Shown: in pieces, positions 46,278 through 54,984 of the stretch | Numbering within the stretch: position 1 is the stretch's first letter | Layout: every line of letters begins with the position of its first letter | Source: Mesorhizobium sp. L-8-3 | Lineage (GTDB): Bacteria; Pseudomonadota; Alphaproteobacteria; Rhizobiales; Rhizobiaceae | Assembly: GCF_016756615.1 (NCBI RefSeq) | Contig: NZ_AP023262.1 | Coordinates: 1,610,501 to 1,674,500, forward strand | Direction of reading: 5' to 3' | DNA: 64,000 nt | Made by a program: the position numbers and the translations under genes | Notes under the pieces: generated by a model | What the model was told of the DNA's origin: nothing | Database searches by the model: none | The model's input: only the letters and a program-made list of their open reading frames with translations

Positions 46278-47598
46278 TTCCTGTCCTTCCAGAAAGACGC
46301 TCCGACCACCACGGTGCCGGATCGACGGGTTTTCCATCCTTGCGGAACTCAATATAGAGTTCCGGCGCGGTATTGCCATTCTCGAAAGCCGCAGCGCTCG
46401 CCACCCTGGCTTCCCCCATGGTGCCCACCGGCTCGCCCGCCAGGACGGACTGACCCAGCGACACGCTGATTCTGCCCATTCCCGCCAAGACGACATGATA
46501 GCCGTCGCCGGCGTTCAGGATCAAGAGTTGACCATAGGAGCGGAACGGACCGGCATAAAGCACGCTGCCATCGGCGGGCGCGGTGACGATGGCGCCCGAT
46601 TGTGTCGCAAGCATGTCGCCCCGCATCACCGCGCCGTTACCGTCACCCTTGCCGAAACGGCGGCTGAAACGGCCGGCCGCGGGCAGCGCCAGCTTTCCCT
46701 GCATCAGCGAGAACGGCGCTGTCTCGATCAGCCGGTTGGCCTCCGGCACCGGCAGGGCGGCGAGCGTCGCCTCGCGCGCCTTGCGTGCTTCCTCGGCGCG
46801 GCGCGCCTTCTCCTCGGCCGAACGGGTGGCGGCGATATCCTTCTCGAGGGATGCGATGAGATCCTGCAGATTCCGGGACTTTGCGGCGAGCCGTTCGGAT
46901 TTCTGCCGCTCTTCGTCGAGCGCCGCCTCGGACTTCTGCTGGAGCGTCTGCTTCTCCAGCAGGAGCAGGTTGAGCCGCTGCTGCTCGGCGACCTGCTCGC
47001 CGATCGTGGCGCTCAGCCGGTCGCGCTCGGCTTCGATCGTCGCGGCGATCCGGGCGAGTTCCTTGAGATCGTTCAGCAGCACGGTCGTCTCCGCGCGCAG
47101 TTCCGGCACCACCGCGCCGAGCAGGATGGCGCTGCGCACGGAGGAGAGCGCGTCCTCGGGCTTGACGAGCAGGGCCGGCGGCGGGTTCAGGCCCATGCGC
47201 TGCAGCGCTCCCAGCACCTCAGCCAGCACGTCGCGCCGCGCGCTGAGCGAAAGTTGGATCTCCTCCTGCTGCCCCTTGAGCCCGGCCAGGCGGTCGGTGA
47301 TGTCCTCGACGTCCTGGGAGAGCTTCTTTTCGGTCTTGGCGGTCTGGATCAGGGCGGCCGTCAGGCTCGCATGGTCCTTGCGCATATCGGCGATCTCGGC
47401 AGACAGCCGGTCGAGCCGTTCCTTGGACAGCGCGACCTCGCGCGAGACGCGCTCATATTCCGCCTGGCTCTCGGCCTGACGGGCCTCCATCTCCGCGGCG
47501 CCGTCGGCTTCCTGGCCGAAGGCCGGCGGCGCCGCCAGCGCCGCGACGAGCAGGAGGAGCCGCGCCACCGCGCCTGATTTGGACAACATAGCGCTCAC
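46267..47598 (-). CDS. envC: Murein hydrolase activator EnvC-like (degenerate LytM)
   Basis: 443 residues. Signal peptide 1-28, two long coiled-coil stretches (about 35-120 and 170-285), then a C-terminal M23/LytM domain (FSRRFGKGDGNGAVMRGDML, VTAPADGSVLYAGPFRSYGQ, PELYIEFRKDGKPVDPAPWW). The zinc ligands of active M23 peptidases are missing: the HxxxD site reads MRGDM and the second His pair is absent. It therefore probably activates amidases rather than cutting peptidoglycan itself. Confidence 0.88.
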   Translation of the reverse strand: MSAMLSKSGAVARLLLLVAALAAPPAFGQEADGAAEMEARQAESQAEYERVSREVALSKERLDRLSAEIADMRKDHASLTAALIQTAKTEKKLSQDVEDITDRLAGLKGQQEEIQLSLSARRDVLAEVLGALQRMGLNPPPALLVKPEDALSSVRSAILLGAVVPELRAETTVLLNDLKELARIAATIEAERDRLSATIGEQVAEQQRLNLLLLEKQTLQQKSEAALDEERQKSERLAAKSRNLQDLIASLEKDIAATRSAEEKARRAEEARKAREATLAALPVPEANRLIETAPFSLMQGKLALPAAGRFSRRFGKGDGNGAVMRGDMLATQSGAIVTAPADGSVLYAGPFRSYGQLLILNAGDGYHVVLAGMGRISVSLGQSVLAGEPVGTMGEARVASAAAFENGNTAPELYIEFRKDGKPVDPAPWWSERLSGRTGNDS

Positions 47599-47798
47599 CG
47601 TGCCAACCGGATCATGAAGCCTCGACCTTAGAATCGGGTCGTTAACGAATCATCAACCATAACATCGGCGTTGCCCGACCGCCCACGGAGGAGCTAAGCG
47701 CGGCATCGTGTCGAAATGCCGGCGCGGATCTTCGCCGGACGTATCATGCCCGCGGTCGACAAGATCGGCAGCAGGAGCGCTCTTCTGGCCCATCGGTT

Positions 47799-48281
47799 TC
47801 AGGCACGATGATAGGGGTGGCCGGAAAGGATGGTCGCGGCGCGATAGAGCTGCTCGGCGAGCATGACGCGCACCAGCTGATGCGGCCAGGTCGCGGCGCC
47901 GAAGGAAATCACCAGCTCGGCGGTGTCGCGCAGGGCCGGATCGTGCCCGTCGGCCCCGCCGATGGCGAAGACGAGGCTCTTGTGGCCGCCGTCGCGAAGG
48001 GTGGCGATCTTCTGCGCCAGGGCTTCGGAGGAAATGTTCCTGCCGCGCTCGTCGAGCAGGATAAGCGTGGCGCCCGGCGCGAGCTGGGTGCGCAGACGCT
48101 CGGCTTCCTCACGCTTGCGCTCGGCCACGCTCCGCGCGCGGCTTTCCGGCACTTCGGAAACGCCCGGGAATTCCAGCCCGACGGCCGGCCCGCTCTTGGC
48201 GAAACGGTCGAAAAAGCGGTCCGCCAGTTCCTTTTCGGGGCCGGCCTTCATCCGGCCCACGGCGTGTACCGCAATACGCAT
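47799..48281 (-). CDS. rlmH: 23S rRNA (pseudouridine1915-N3)-methyltransferase
   Basis: 160 residues, SPOUT fold. The trefoil-knot SAM site is recognisable in LILLDERGRNISSEALA, SLVFAIGGADGHDP and ISFGAATWPHQLVRVMLAEQLYRAATILSGHPYHRA (landmark ends ISFGAATWPH and HPYHRA), typical of RlmH (formerly YbeA). It methylates pseudouridine 1915 in helix 69 of 70S ribosomes. It follows rsfS by 23 bp. Confidence 0.97.
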   Translation of the reverse strand: MRIAVHAVGRMKAGPEKELADRFFDRFAKSGPAVGLEFPGVSEVPESRARSVAERKREEAERLRTQLAPGATLILLDERGRNISSEALAQKIATLRDGGHKSLVFAIGGADGHDPALRDTAELVISFGAATWPHQLVRVMLAEQLYRAATILSGHPYHRA

Positions 48282-48304
48282 GTCCAGACCTCAGGCGGAA
48301 GCGC

Positions 48305-48658
48305 TCAGTGGAGCGTCTCTTCCTCGAGGTCCGGTGCCAGCCACATCTTCTCCAGATTGTAGAACTCACGGACTTCCGGACGGAAGACATGGACGATGAT
48401 GTCGCCCGAATCGATCAGGACCCAGTCGGCGCTGGCCAGGCCCTCGACGCGGGCATTGCCGAAGCCGCCATCCTTCAGCGCCTTGAGCAGATTGTCCGCC
48501 ACGGCGGCGACATGGCGGTGCGACCGGCCCGACGCGACGACCATGAAGTCGCCGAGGCTCGATTTACCCTGGATGTCGATGGGGACGATGTTTTCGGCCT
48601 TGGAGTCTTCGAGACTGGCAAGAACCGTCTTGAGGGCGCGGGACACGAAGTCGTTCAT
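48305..48658 (-). CDS. rsfS: Ribosome silencing factor
   Basis: At least 117 residues of the RsfS/Iojap family: SLEDSKAENIVPIDIQGKSS, GDFMVVASGRSHRHVAAVAD, EGLASADWVLIDSGDIIVHVF and EVREFYNLEKMW. It binds L14 and blocks subunit joining in starvation. The ATG at 48658 is used, but the frame continues upstream with coding-like sequence (LRTALRKKADIVPSP). A good SD (AAAGGAAAG) precedes a CTG at 48709, and a GTG lies at 48676. nadD, the usual neighbour upstream, is absent. Confidence 0.88.
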   Translation of the reverse strand: MNDFVSRALKTVLASLEDSKAENIVPIDIQGKSSLGDFMVVASGRSHRHVAAVADNLLKALKDGGFGNARVEGLASADWVLIDSGDIIVHVFRPEVREFYNLEKMWLAPDLEEETLH

Positions 48659-48897
48659 CCCGGCCGGCGAAGGCACGATATCGGCCTTCTTCCGTAGTGC
48701 TGTTCTCAGTGTCTTTCCTTTCGCGACAAGAACAACCAAATCACCCGACGAAGCAGGCGATACAATATAGATAGTCAGAGTTGGGTAACAGTTTCAAGAC
48801 GCCTGCGACCGGCCAAATGTTCGATATGGACCGCCGCAGCCGACCTATGGTCGACGGCTTCCCGGGGGGCTCTACCTCCACGGAGGGAGGCGATCGG

Positions 48898-50250
48898 TCA
48901 ATTCCGCAGGTTCGGCATTCCTGCCGCCGCCTCCCCGAATGCCGGTTCCGGATCCACCGCGCCGTGATGGTCGGCCGGGCCCTCGGACGGGAAGGCGAGA
49001 TCAGCGGCCAGAGGCGCCTGCGCCGACATCGGCGCGAAGGGAGAGGGGATCTCCGGCTGCGCCGCCGGCGATTGTGTGAGCCGCCAGACGACGAAGGCGC
49101 AGAAGGTGGCGGCGATGGCGACCGCGACATACATGAAGGCTTCGGTGCCGAAGGCAGCCGTCAACGCCGTCGCGGCGCCCTGGATCAGGAAGCCGGACAA
49201 GGACCACGCGAACAGCATCGTGCTCGAAAGCGCGACCAGATCCTCCTTGCCGGCGCGGTCGCCGGCATGGGCGCTGGCGATCGAGTAGATCGATTCCGTG
49301 GCGCCGCTCCAGATCATGAAGATCAGGACGACCGTAAGGAAAGGGGCGCCGATGGTCAGGCTGGCTGCCAGGCCGGCCAGCGTCACCACGGCCGAGGCGG
49401 CGACCAGGACGTAGCGGCGGTCGGTTCGGTCGGAGAGCCAGCCGAAGGGAAGCTGGATGAGGATGGTGCCGAGTTGCATCGACAGCAGCAGGACGGACAC
49501 TTCGTTCTTGGTGAACCCGCTGTCCGTGGCATAGATCGGCGCGAAGCCGGCGACCATCATCGAAAGCCCGCCGACGGCAAGCATGCCGGCGAGACCGACC
49601 GGGGAGATGCGCCAGGCCTGGGCAATGGCGATGGAGGCGGATTCCGGCGCCGGCGGCGGCCGCAGGCTGGTCAGCCCGACCGGAATGATCGACAGGGCGG
49701 CGAAGCAGACCGCGACGATCGGCGCGGCCGGCGTGTCGATCGGGATGAAGCTCAGCGTTAGGGAGCCGAGGCCGAGCCCCACGATGTAGCAGATGTAGAA
49801 GATCGCCATGACGCGGCCGCGGATGGCGTTTCCCACGGCGTCGTTCAGCCAGCTCTGCGCGACGATGAAGAGACCGCAGATCGCGAAGCCGTAGAGCGCG
49901 CGCGAGGCCATCCAGAGCACCGGATATGTACCCGCGGCAAGGGCGGCATTGGACAGGATGATCATCGCCGAGACGGTCATGTAGGCGCGGGCATGGCCGA
50001 CGCGTCGCACCATGGCGCCGGTCAGGAAGCAGCCGAGCATTCCCCCGGCCGACAGCCCCGTCAGGATCAGCCCCGCCCAGATCGGCGGAAGCCCTTCCGC
50101 GCCCAACCGCACGGGTACATAGGCGAAAAGCAGACCGTTGCCGACCGCCACCAGCGTCACCGAGACGATGACGCTGGTTATGGCGACAAGCGATGCGGGC
50201 GCCTCGCCTGCGCCTGTGTCTTCCCGAGGCTTTTCGCGTAATGTGGTCAT
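48898..50250 (-). CDS. MFS transporter, YcaD-like
   Basis: 450 residues with 12 hydrophobic segments; FAYVPVRLGAEGLPPIWAGLI and SRALYGFAICGLFIVAQSWLNDA resemble the YcaD/UMF group of MFS proteins. Substrate unknown. The last 60 residues form a proline/alanine-rich cytoplasmic tail. It interrupts the usual nadD-rsfS order. ATG at 50250; divergent from the ACT-domain gene. Confidence 0.87.
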   Translation of the reverse strand: MTTLREKPREDTGAGEAPASLVAITSVIVSVTLVAVGNGLLFAYVPVRLGAEGLPPIWAGLILTGLSAGGMLGCFLTGAMVRRVGHARAYMTVSAMIILSNAALAAGTYPVLWMASRALYGFAICGLFIVAQSWLNDAVGNAIRGRVMAIFYICYIVGLGLGSLTLSFIPIDTPAAPIVAVCFAALSIIPVGLTSLRPPPAPESASIAIAQAWRISPVGLAGMLAVGGLSMMVAGFAPIYATDSGFTKNEVSVLLLSMQLGTILIQLPFGWLSDRTDRRYVLVAASAVVTLAGLAASLTIGAPFLTVVLIFMIWSGATESIYSIASAHAGDRAGKEDLVALSSTMLFAWSLSGFLIQGAATALTAAFGTEAFMYVAVAIAATFCAFVVWRLTQSPAAQPEIPSPFAPMSAQAPLAADLAFPSEGPADHHGAVDPEPAFGEAAAGMPNLRN

Positions 50251-50357
50251 GCGGCGGAGCTTCGCCGGCAGTGCGGCGACATGAAGCTGCAAAAGCGACA
50301 TCGGCGCGCGCTGGACCACAGGGAAGAAGCCGGTGGTATGACCTGCGAGGAACGGGA

Positions 50358-50759
50358 ATGCAGGGTGAAACGGATCTGGCCGTTCTGATCGGCGGCATGA
50401 AGCCACGGCTGCGCAACGGGGTCTATGTCTTTGCCACCCTGCCGCCGGGCCAGCCGGCGCCGCCCACGGTCGAACCCGTGATGGTCTTCCGGGAGGCCGA
50501 AGGCTGTACATTCATCCTGACAGAAGGGGACGCCGCAAAGCTGGGGCTCGACGTGACCTTCCGATGCCGCATGATCACGCTCGAGATCCACTCCGCGCTG
50601 GAAGCAGTCGGTTTCCTGGCGGCGATCACGACGCGGCTGGCGGCGTCAGGGATGGGCGTCAACCCGGTCTCGGCCTTCTATCACGACCATCTCTTCGTGC
50701 CGGCGGACCGTGCCGAGGAAGCGGTCGCGCTGCTGGAAGAGATGGCGCGGGAGGCGTGA
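50358..50759 (+). CDS. ACT-domain protein
   Basis: 133 residues, two ACT-like modules: DLAVLIGGMKPRLRNGVYVFATLP and ALEAVGFLAAITTRLAASGM, with FYHDHLFVPADRAEEAVALL at the end. This small family is widely conserved and thought to bind amino acids; the function is unknown. Ribosome binding site GAGGAACGGGA. Divergent from the MFS gene 108 bp away. Confidence 0.88.
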   Translation: MQGETDLAVLIGGMKPRLRNGVYVFATLPPGQPAPPTVEPVMVFREAEGCTFILTEGDAAKLGLDVTFRCRMITLEIHSALEAVGFLAAITTRLAASGMGVNPVSAFYHDHLFVPADRAEEAVALLEEMAREA

Positions 50760-51110
50760 GTGCTGCTCGCTTGCCGCTGGGTTACCCCTCATCCGACCTC
50801 GCTGCGCGAGGTCACCTTCTCCCACAAGGGGAGAAGGCCGGAGCCTGGCTTGGCCGGCTCTGCAAATCGTCAACGCCTGCGATTGGCCGAGACGCTGCTG
50901 CAGGGTGTTTCCTTCTCCCGTTGTGGGCCCCTTGTGGGAGAAGGTGGCCGCGCGCAGCGCGGTCGGATGAGGGGTACTCCACGATCCGCCAATGTCGACG
51001 ATCAAGCCCGCGACCGCGGGCCGCCGGTCGTCCGGCGCGCCCGCGCAGGGCCAGCCGCCGTCAGGCGGCGGAACGGCCCGTGAGCGATGCAATACCGCCC
51101 TTGAGCGACA
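50760..51110. other. 351-bp intergenic occupied by a large inverted repeat
   Basis: No gene. Most of the stretch (50783-50976) is the inverted repeat listed separately; the rest, between the repeat and the end of asd, shows a GGCCGCCGGTCGTCC-type GC-rich segment without clear signal. Confidence 0.7.
50783..50976. repeat. Large inverted repeat (rhizobial intergenic element)
   Basis: Left end ACCCCTCATCCGACC, GCGCGAGGTCACC and TTCTCCCACAAGGGGAGAAGG is mirrored at the right end by CCTTGTGGGAGAAGG and GGTCGGATGAGGGGT. The arms of about 45-50 bp surround about 95 bp of spacer. Such units recur in rhizobial genomes between genes and can fold into cruciforms or large hairpins. Confidence 0.85.
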
Positions 51111-52145
51111 TCAAGCCGCCTGGCGCTTGGGCTGGATCAGCCCGCGCTCGACCAGGAGTTCGGCGATCTGCACGGCGTTGAGAGCGGCGCCCTTGCGCAG
51201 ATTGTCCGACACCACCCACATGGCGAGGCCGTTTTCGACGGTCGAATCCTCACGGATGCGGGAGATGTAGGTGGCGTCCTCGCCGGCAGATTCGAGCGGC
51301 GTGATGTAGCCGCCGTCCTCGCGCTTGTCGATGACGAGGCAGCCGGGCGCCTCGCGCAGGATTTCGCGCGCCTCGTCGGCCGTGATCGGCTTCTCGAACT
51401 CGATGTTGACGGCTTCCGAGTGGCCGATGAAGACCGGGACACGCACGCAGGTGGCGGTCAGCTTGATCTTGGGGTCGAGCATCTTCTTGGTCTCGGCCAC
51501 CATCTTCCATTCTTCCTTGGTGAAGCCGTCCTCCATGAAGACGTCGATATGGGGGATCACGTTGAAGGCGATGCGCTTGGTGAACTTCTTGGCCTCGACC
51601 GGATCGGCGACGAAGACGGCGCGGGTCTGGGTGAACAGCTCGTCCATGCCCTCCTTGCCGGCGCCGGACACCGACTGGTAGGTGGCCACCACGATGCGCT
51701 TGATGGTGGCGCGCTCATGCAGCGGCTTCATGGCCACGACGAGCTGCGCGGTCGAGCAGTTCGGATTGGCGATGATGTTCTTGCGGGAGAACTGGGTGAT
51801 CGCGTCGGCGTTGACCTCGGGCACGATCAGCGGCACATCGGCGTCGTAGCGCCAGGCCGTGGAATTGTCGATGACGACGCAGCCCTGCTTGCCGATCTTC
51901 GGCGACCATTCCTTGGAGACGTTGCCGCCGGCCGACATCAGGCAGATGTCGGTGTCGGAGAAGTCGTAGCCGTCGAGCGCCTTCACCTTGAGGGTGCGGT
52001 CGCCATAGGACACTTCGGTGCCCACCGAGCGGCGCGAGGCGAGCGGCACGACCTCGTCGGCCGGGAAACCGCGCTCCTCCAGAATGTTGAGCATTTCGCG
52101 GCCCACATTGCCCGTGGCGCCGGCGATCGCAACCTTGAAACCCAT
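51111..52145 (-). CDS. asd: Aspartate-semialdehyde dehydrogenase
   Basis: 344 residues. NADP-binding VAIAGATGNVGREMLNIL, catalytic Cys130 in NPNCSTAQLV, GSGAGKEG-like VSGAGKEGMDELF and the substrate-binding region RVPVFIGHSEAVNIEFE. Converts aspartyl phosphate to the semialdehyde for lysine, methionine and threonine synthesis and for diaminopimelate. The ATG at 52145 is used; an ATG at 52154 touches its SD. Confidence 0.97.
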   Translation of the reverse strand: MGFKVAIAGATGNVGREMLNILEERGFPADEVVPLASRRSVGTEVSYGDRTLKVKALDGYDFSDTDICLMSAGGNVSKEWSPKIGKQGCVVIDNSTAWRYDADVPLIVPEVNADAITQFSRKNIIANPNCSTAQLVVAMKPLHERATIKRIVVATYQSVSGAGKEGMDELFTQTRAVFVADPVEAKKFTKRIAFNVIPHIDVFMEDGFTKEEWKMVAETKKMLDPKIKLTATCVRVPVFIGHSEAVNIEFEKPITADEAREILREAPGCLVIDKREDGGYITPLESAGEDATYISRIREDSTVENGLAMWVVSDNLRKGAALNAVQIAELLVERGLIQPKRQAA

Positions 52146-52260
52146 GGCTTTCATCTCCTGTTCCCTCTCCGCTCGTTTCGCTTCGGGAACACCGCCGGCC
52201 GATGCGGGTTCTCGCTCCCCCGGCCTGACCCGGGGAGAGAGGGCGAGCTGGCCAAGGGAT

Positions 52261-52383
52261 TCAGACGGTTTTGGTCGTCGTTTTTTTGGCCGGGGTTTTG
52301 GTCGAACGGAGACGCGCACGATCGCTCTCTCCGGCATGGCCGGGGAAATCGACTGCAAAAAGCGCCATCAAAAGGCCGCGCAT
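52261..52383 (-). CDS. Possible 40-residue basic protein
   Basis: An ATG at 52383 with GGAGA six bases upstream opens a 40-codon frame: MRGLLMALFAVDFPGHAGES then a Lys/Thr-rich tail (TKTPAKKTTTKTV). The tail composition is unlike chance GC-rich DNA and is AT-richer. It lies between asd and the HxlR gene. No family recognised; it may equally be a spurious frame. Confidence 0.4.
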   Translation of the reverse strand: MRGLLMALFAVDFPGHAGESDRARLRSTKTPAKKTTTKTV

Positions 52384-52430
52384 GGAGGTCTCCGTATCGA
52401 CCGCGCCTTTTACGCGGTTTCCCGCAATAG

Positions 52431-52943
52431 TCAATCGAGCGATCGTGCCGCAGCCTGCCTGGCCACCACCGCTTCGTAGGCGGCCTGCAGGGTGGCGCGC
52501 ACGGACGGTTCGCCTGCGCCGGCGGCGATACCGAGATGCTCCTGGCGCAGTTCGGCCATGAAGCGGTCCCAGAGCGGCTGTCCGCCTTCCTCGAGGAGCT
52601 GCGCCCGGATGCTGAGTTCGGGTGTGGCCGGCAGCCACCTGCGGCCCCAGGCGCCGAGTTGGGCAAAGACCGGAACCAGCGAGATCGCCATCTCCGTCAG
52701 GCTGTAGATGGCCTTCTGCTTGTGCGTCGGATCGTCCGCCCTGGTGAGCAGGCCGAGCTCGACCAGCGACTTCATCCGGTCGGCGAGGATGTTGGACGAG
52801 ATGCCTTCCTCGGATCGCAGCAATTCGCGGAAATGCCGTTTCCCGCCGAAGATCATATCGCGCAGGATCAGCAGGCTCCATTTGTCGCCGAACACTTCGA
52901 GCGAGAGATTGATCGGGCATCCCGAGCGATGTGTCGCGTCCAT
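52431..52943 (-). CDS. HxlR-family winged-helix regulator
   Basis: 170 residues. HxlR/MarR-like fold: CPINLSLEVFGDKWSLLILRDMIFGGKRHFRELL, then LADRMKSLVELGLLTR (landmark pieces), with the conserved cysteine at CPINL that senses electrophiles or oxidants in this family. Chosen start ATG 52943 with GAGG upstream. Divergent from the SDR gene, its likely target. Confidence 0.9.
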   Translation of the reverse strand: MDATHRSGCPINLSLEVFGDKWSLLILRDMIFGGKRHFRELLRSEEGISSNILADRMKSLVELGLLTRADDPTHKQKAIYSLTEMAISLVPVFAQLGAWGRRWLPATPELSIRAQLLEEGGQPLWDRFMAELRQEHLGIAAGAGEPSVRATLQAAYEAVVARQAAARSLD

Positions 52944-53045
52944 TCCGCTACCTCGAAAAACCGGTTGCAAATCCGTATCAGTGATCATATGGTGCAACTA
53001 GTTTCATATTGCTATCAGTCTGTCGAAGCAAGCCGGAGGACGCAG

Positions 53046-53843
53046 ATGCTGCTCCAGAACAAGACGGCCATTGTCTATGGCGGCGGCGGAGCGATTGGCG
53101 GCGCCGCCGCCAGAGCGTTTGCCCGGGAAGGGGCAAAGGTCTTTCTGGCCGGACGCAGCCTTGAAAAGCTGGAGGCAGTGGCCTGCGACATCGCGCGATT
53201 CGGCGGAGCGGCTGCCACGGCCGTGGTGGATGCGCTCGACGCGCAATCGGTCGAACGCCATGCCGAGGCCGTCGCGGAAGCCGCGGGCGCAATTGACGTG
53301 GCGCTGAATGCGGTCGGGATTTTCCATGTGCAGGGACAACCATTTGCGGAACTCTCGGTCGAGGACTTCATGCTTCCGATCGAAGCCTACACGCGGACGG
53401 TCTTCATCACCGCAAAGGCGGCGTCCCGCTTCATGGCCCGCAAGGGCTCCGGCGTCTTCATGATGATATCGACGCCGGGCGCGCGCCTGGCGGGCACCGG
53501 CTATCTCGGCTACGGCACGGCCTGCGCCGCGAAGGAGGGCATGGCCAGGCTGCTCGCCGCGGAGCTGGCGCCCGTCGGCGTCCGTGTGGTCTGCCTGCGG
53601 CCGCACGCCATTCCCGAAGCCTCCGCGAGAGGATCGCATAGCGAGAAGGTCTTTCGGCCGATAGCCGAGCGGGCCGGCCTCACCGTCGGCGAGATGCTTG
53701 AGGGAGCCGCGGAGGGCACGCTGCTCAAGCGCCTTCCCACCTTGGAGCAGGTGGCCGAAACGGCTGCCTTCATGGCGTCGGACCGGGCCGGCGCGATGAC
53801 CGCCGTCGTTGCCAACCTGACTTGCGGCGCCGTGGTCGATTAA
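53046..53843 (+). CDS. SDR-family oxidoreductase with altered active site
   Basis: 265 residues. Rossmann start KTAIVYGGGGAIGGAAARAFA (atypical glycine run) and DALNAVG-like VALNAVGIFHVQG. The usual Tyr-x3-Lys is not present: the segment reads YLGYGTACAAKEG, with the position four before Lys being Ala. It may be a poor or non-canonical reductase. Divergent from the HxlR regulator gene. Confidence 0.82.
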   Translation: MLLQNKTAIVYGGGGAIGGAAARAFAREGAKVFLAGRSLEKLEAVACDIARFGGAAATAVVDALDAQSVERHAEAVAEAAGAIDVALNAVGIFHVQGQPFAELSVEDFMLPIEAYTRTVFITAKAASRFMARKGSGVFMMISTPGARLAGTGYLGYGTACAAKEGMARLLAAELAPVGVRVVCLRPHAIPEASARGSHSEKVFRPIAERAGLTVGEMLEGAAEGTLLKRLPTLEQVAETAAFMASDRAGAMTAVVANLTCGAVVD

Positions 53844-53953
53844 CCCGGACAGTTACTGAAGCTATGACTTAACCATTGACCCCAATGGCCCGGTACTATA
53901 GTTAAGTGATGGCTTCACAATTGATGCCGAAACAAGGCGAGTTCGGAAAAACG

Positions 53954-54610
53954 ATGTCCCTGACGCTCCATTTCCATCCGCTGGCTTCGTTCTGCTGGAA
54001 GGCTTTGATCGCCTTCTACGAGAACGGTACGCCGTTCGAGCCCGTCATCGTCGATCTCGGCGATCCCGTCTGCCGCGCCGCGTTCCTCAAGCTGACGCCG
54101 GTCGGCAAGATGCCGGTGCTGCGCGACGAGGCCCGCGACATGACCGTGCCGGAATCGACCATCGTCATCGAGTATCTCGACCGCCTCTATCCGGGGCGGG
54201 TGCGACTGATGCCGGACGACCCCGAGCTTGCATTGCAGGTACGGCTCGCCGACCGCTTCTATGATTTCTATGTGCACGAGCCGATGCAAAGGTTCGTCGC
54301 GGATTATCTGCGGCCGGCAGACCGCAGGGATCCTTACGGGGTCGACCAGGCGCGCGCCCAGATCGAAAGCTCCTGCGCGATCATCGATGCCGACATGGCG
54401 ACGAAGCCCTGGGCGGTCGGCGATGCGTTCACGCTCGCCGATTGCGCGGCATTCCCCGCGCTCTTCTACGCCGACAAGGTTTCGCCGCTCCGCGAGCGCT
54501 TCCCCCATGTCAGAGCCTATCTCGACCGGCTGTCGCGGCGCCCGTCGGTGGCACGTGTGCTCGAAGAGGCGCAGCCCTATTTCCACCTCTTCCCGGTCAA
54601 GGAGGCCTGA
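53954..54610 (+). CDS. Glutathione S-transferase
   Basis: 218 residues. Thioredoxin-like N-domain (LHFHPLASFCWKALIAFYENG, KMPVLRDE with the cis-Pro, PESTIVIEYLD) and helical C-domain (AFTLADCAAFPALFYADKV). Conjugates electrophiles to glutathione. Start at 53954 rather than an upstream ATG because the conserved strand begins there. The ArsR gene begins 2 bp beyond its stop. Confidence 0.92.
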   Translation: MSLTLHFHPLASFCWKALIAFYENGTPFEPVIVDLGDPVCRAAFLKLTPVGKMPVLRDEARDMTVPESTIVIEYLDRLYPGRVRLMPDDPELALQVRLADRFYDFYVHEPMQRFVADYLRPADRRDPYGVDQARAQIESSCAIIDADMATKPWAVGDAFTLADCAAFPALFYADKVSPLRERFPHVRAYLDRLSRRPSVARVLEEAQPYFHLFPVKEA

Positions 54611-54612
54611 TC

Positions 54613-54984
54613 ATGTATCATGATCCGGCCCAGATCGATCGGATGTTCCAGGCTTTGGCCGATCCGGCGCGGCGCATCATGGTCGAGCGGCTGAGCCTTG
54701 GCCCGGCTTCGGTGAGCCAGCTCGCGGAGCCGCTCGACATGTCGCTTTCGGCGGTCATGCAGCATCTGCAGATCCTGGAGACCAGCGGGCTGGTCCACAG
54801 CGAGAAGGTCGGGCGCGTGCGCACCTGCCGGATCGAGCCGCTGGCGCTCGGCACCGTCGAGCGCTGGGTCAGCGACAGGCGGGCGATCTGGGAGCGCCGC
54901 TTCGACCGGCTCGGCCAGTTCCTGGCAGAGAATCCCGGGGAGCCCGACCAGGGTCCGGCGCAATCGAAACCAGGGAGAGAATGA
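54613..54984 (+). CDS. ArsR-family regulator
   Basis: 123 residues. DRMFQALADPARRIMVERLSLG and SLSAVMQHLQILETSGLVHSEKVG form the winged helix; no metal-binding cysteines. First gene after a GST and immediately before two SRPBCC genes; the stop overlaps the next start (ATGATGA). The same ArsR-SRPBCC pairing exists in decayed form at 1711-2500. Confidence 0.92.
   Translation: MYHDPAQIDRMFQALADPARRIMVERLSLGPASVSQLAEPLDMSLSAVMQHLQILETSGLVHSEKVGRVRTCRIEPLALGTVERWVSDRRAIWERRFDRLGQFLAENPGEPDQGPAQSKPGRE

Noticed and set aside
47716-47811. 31-codon plus-strand frame (MPARIFAGRIMPAVD...) after envC
   Set aside because: No ribosome binding site and overlap with the end of rlmH on the other strand; probably a chance frame.
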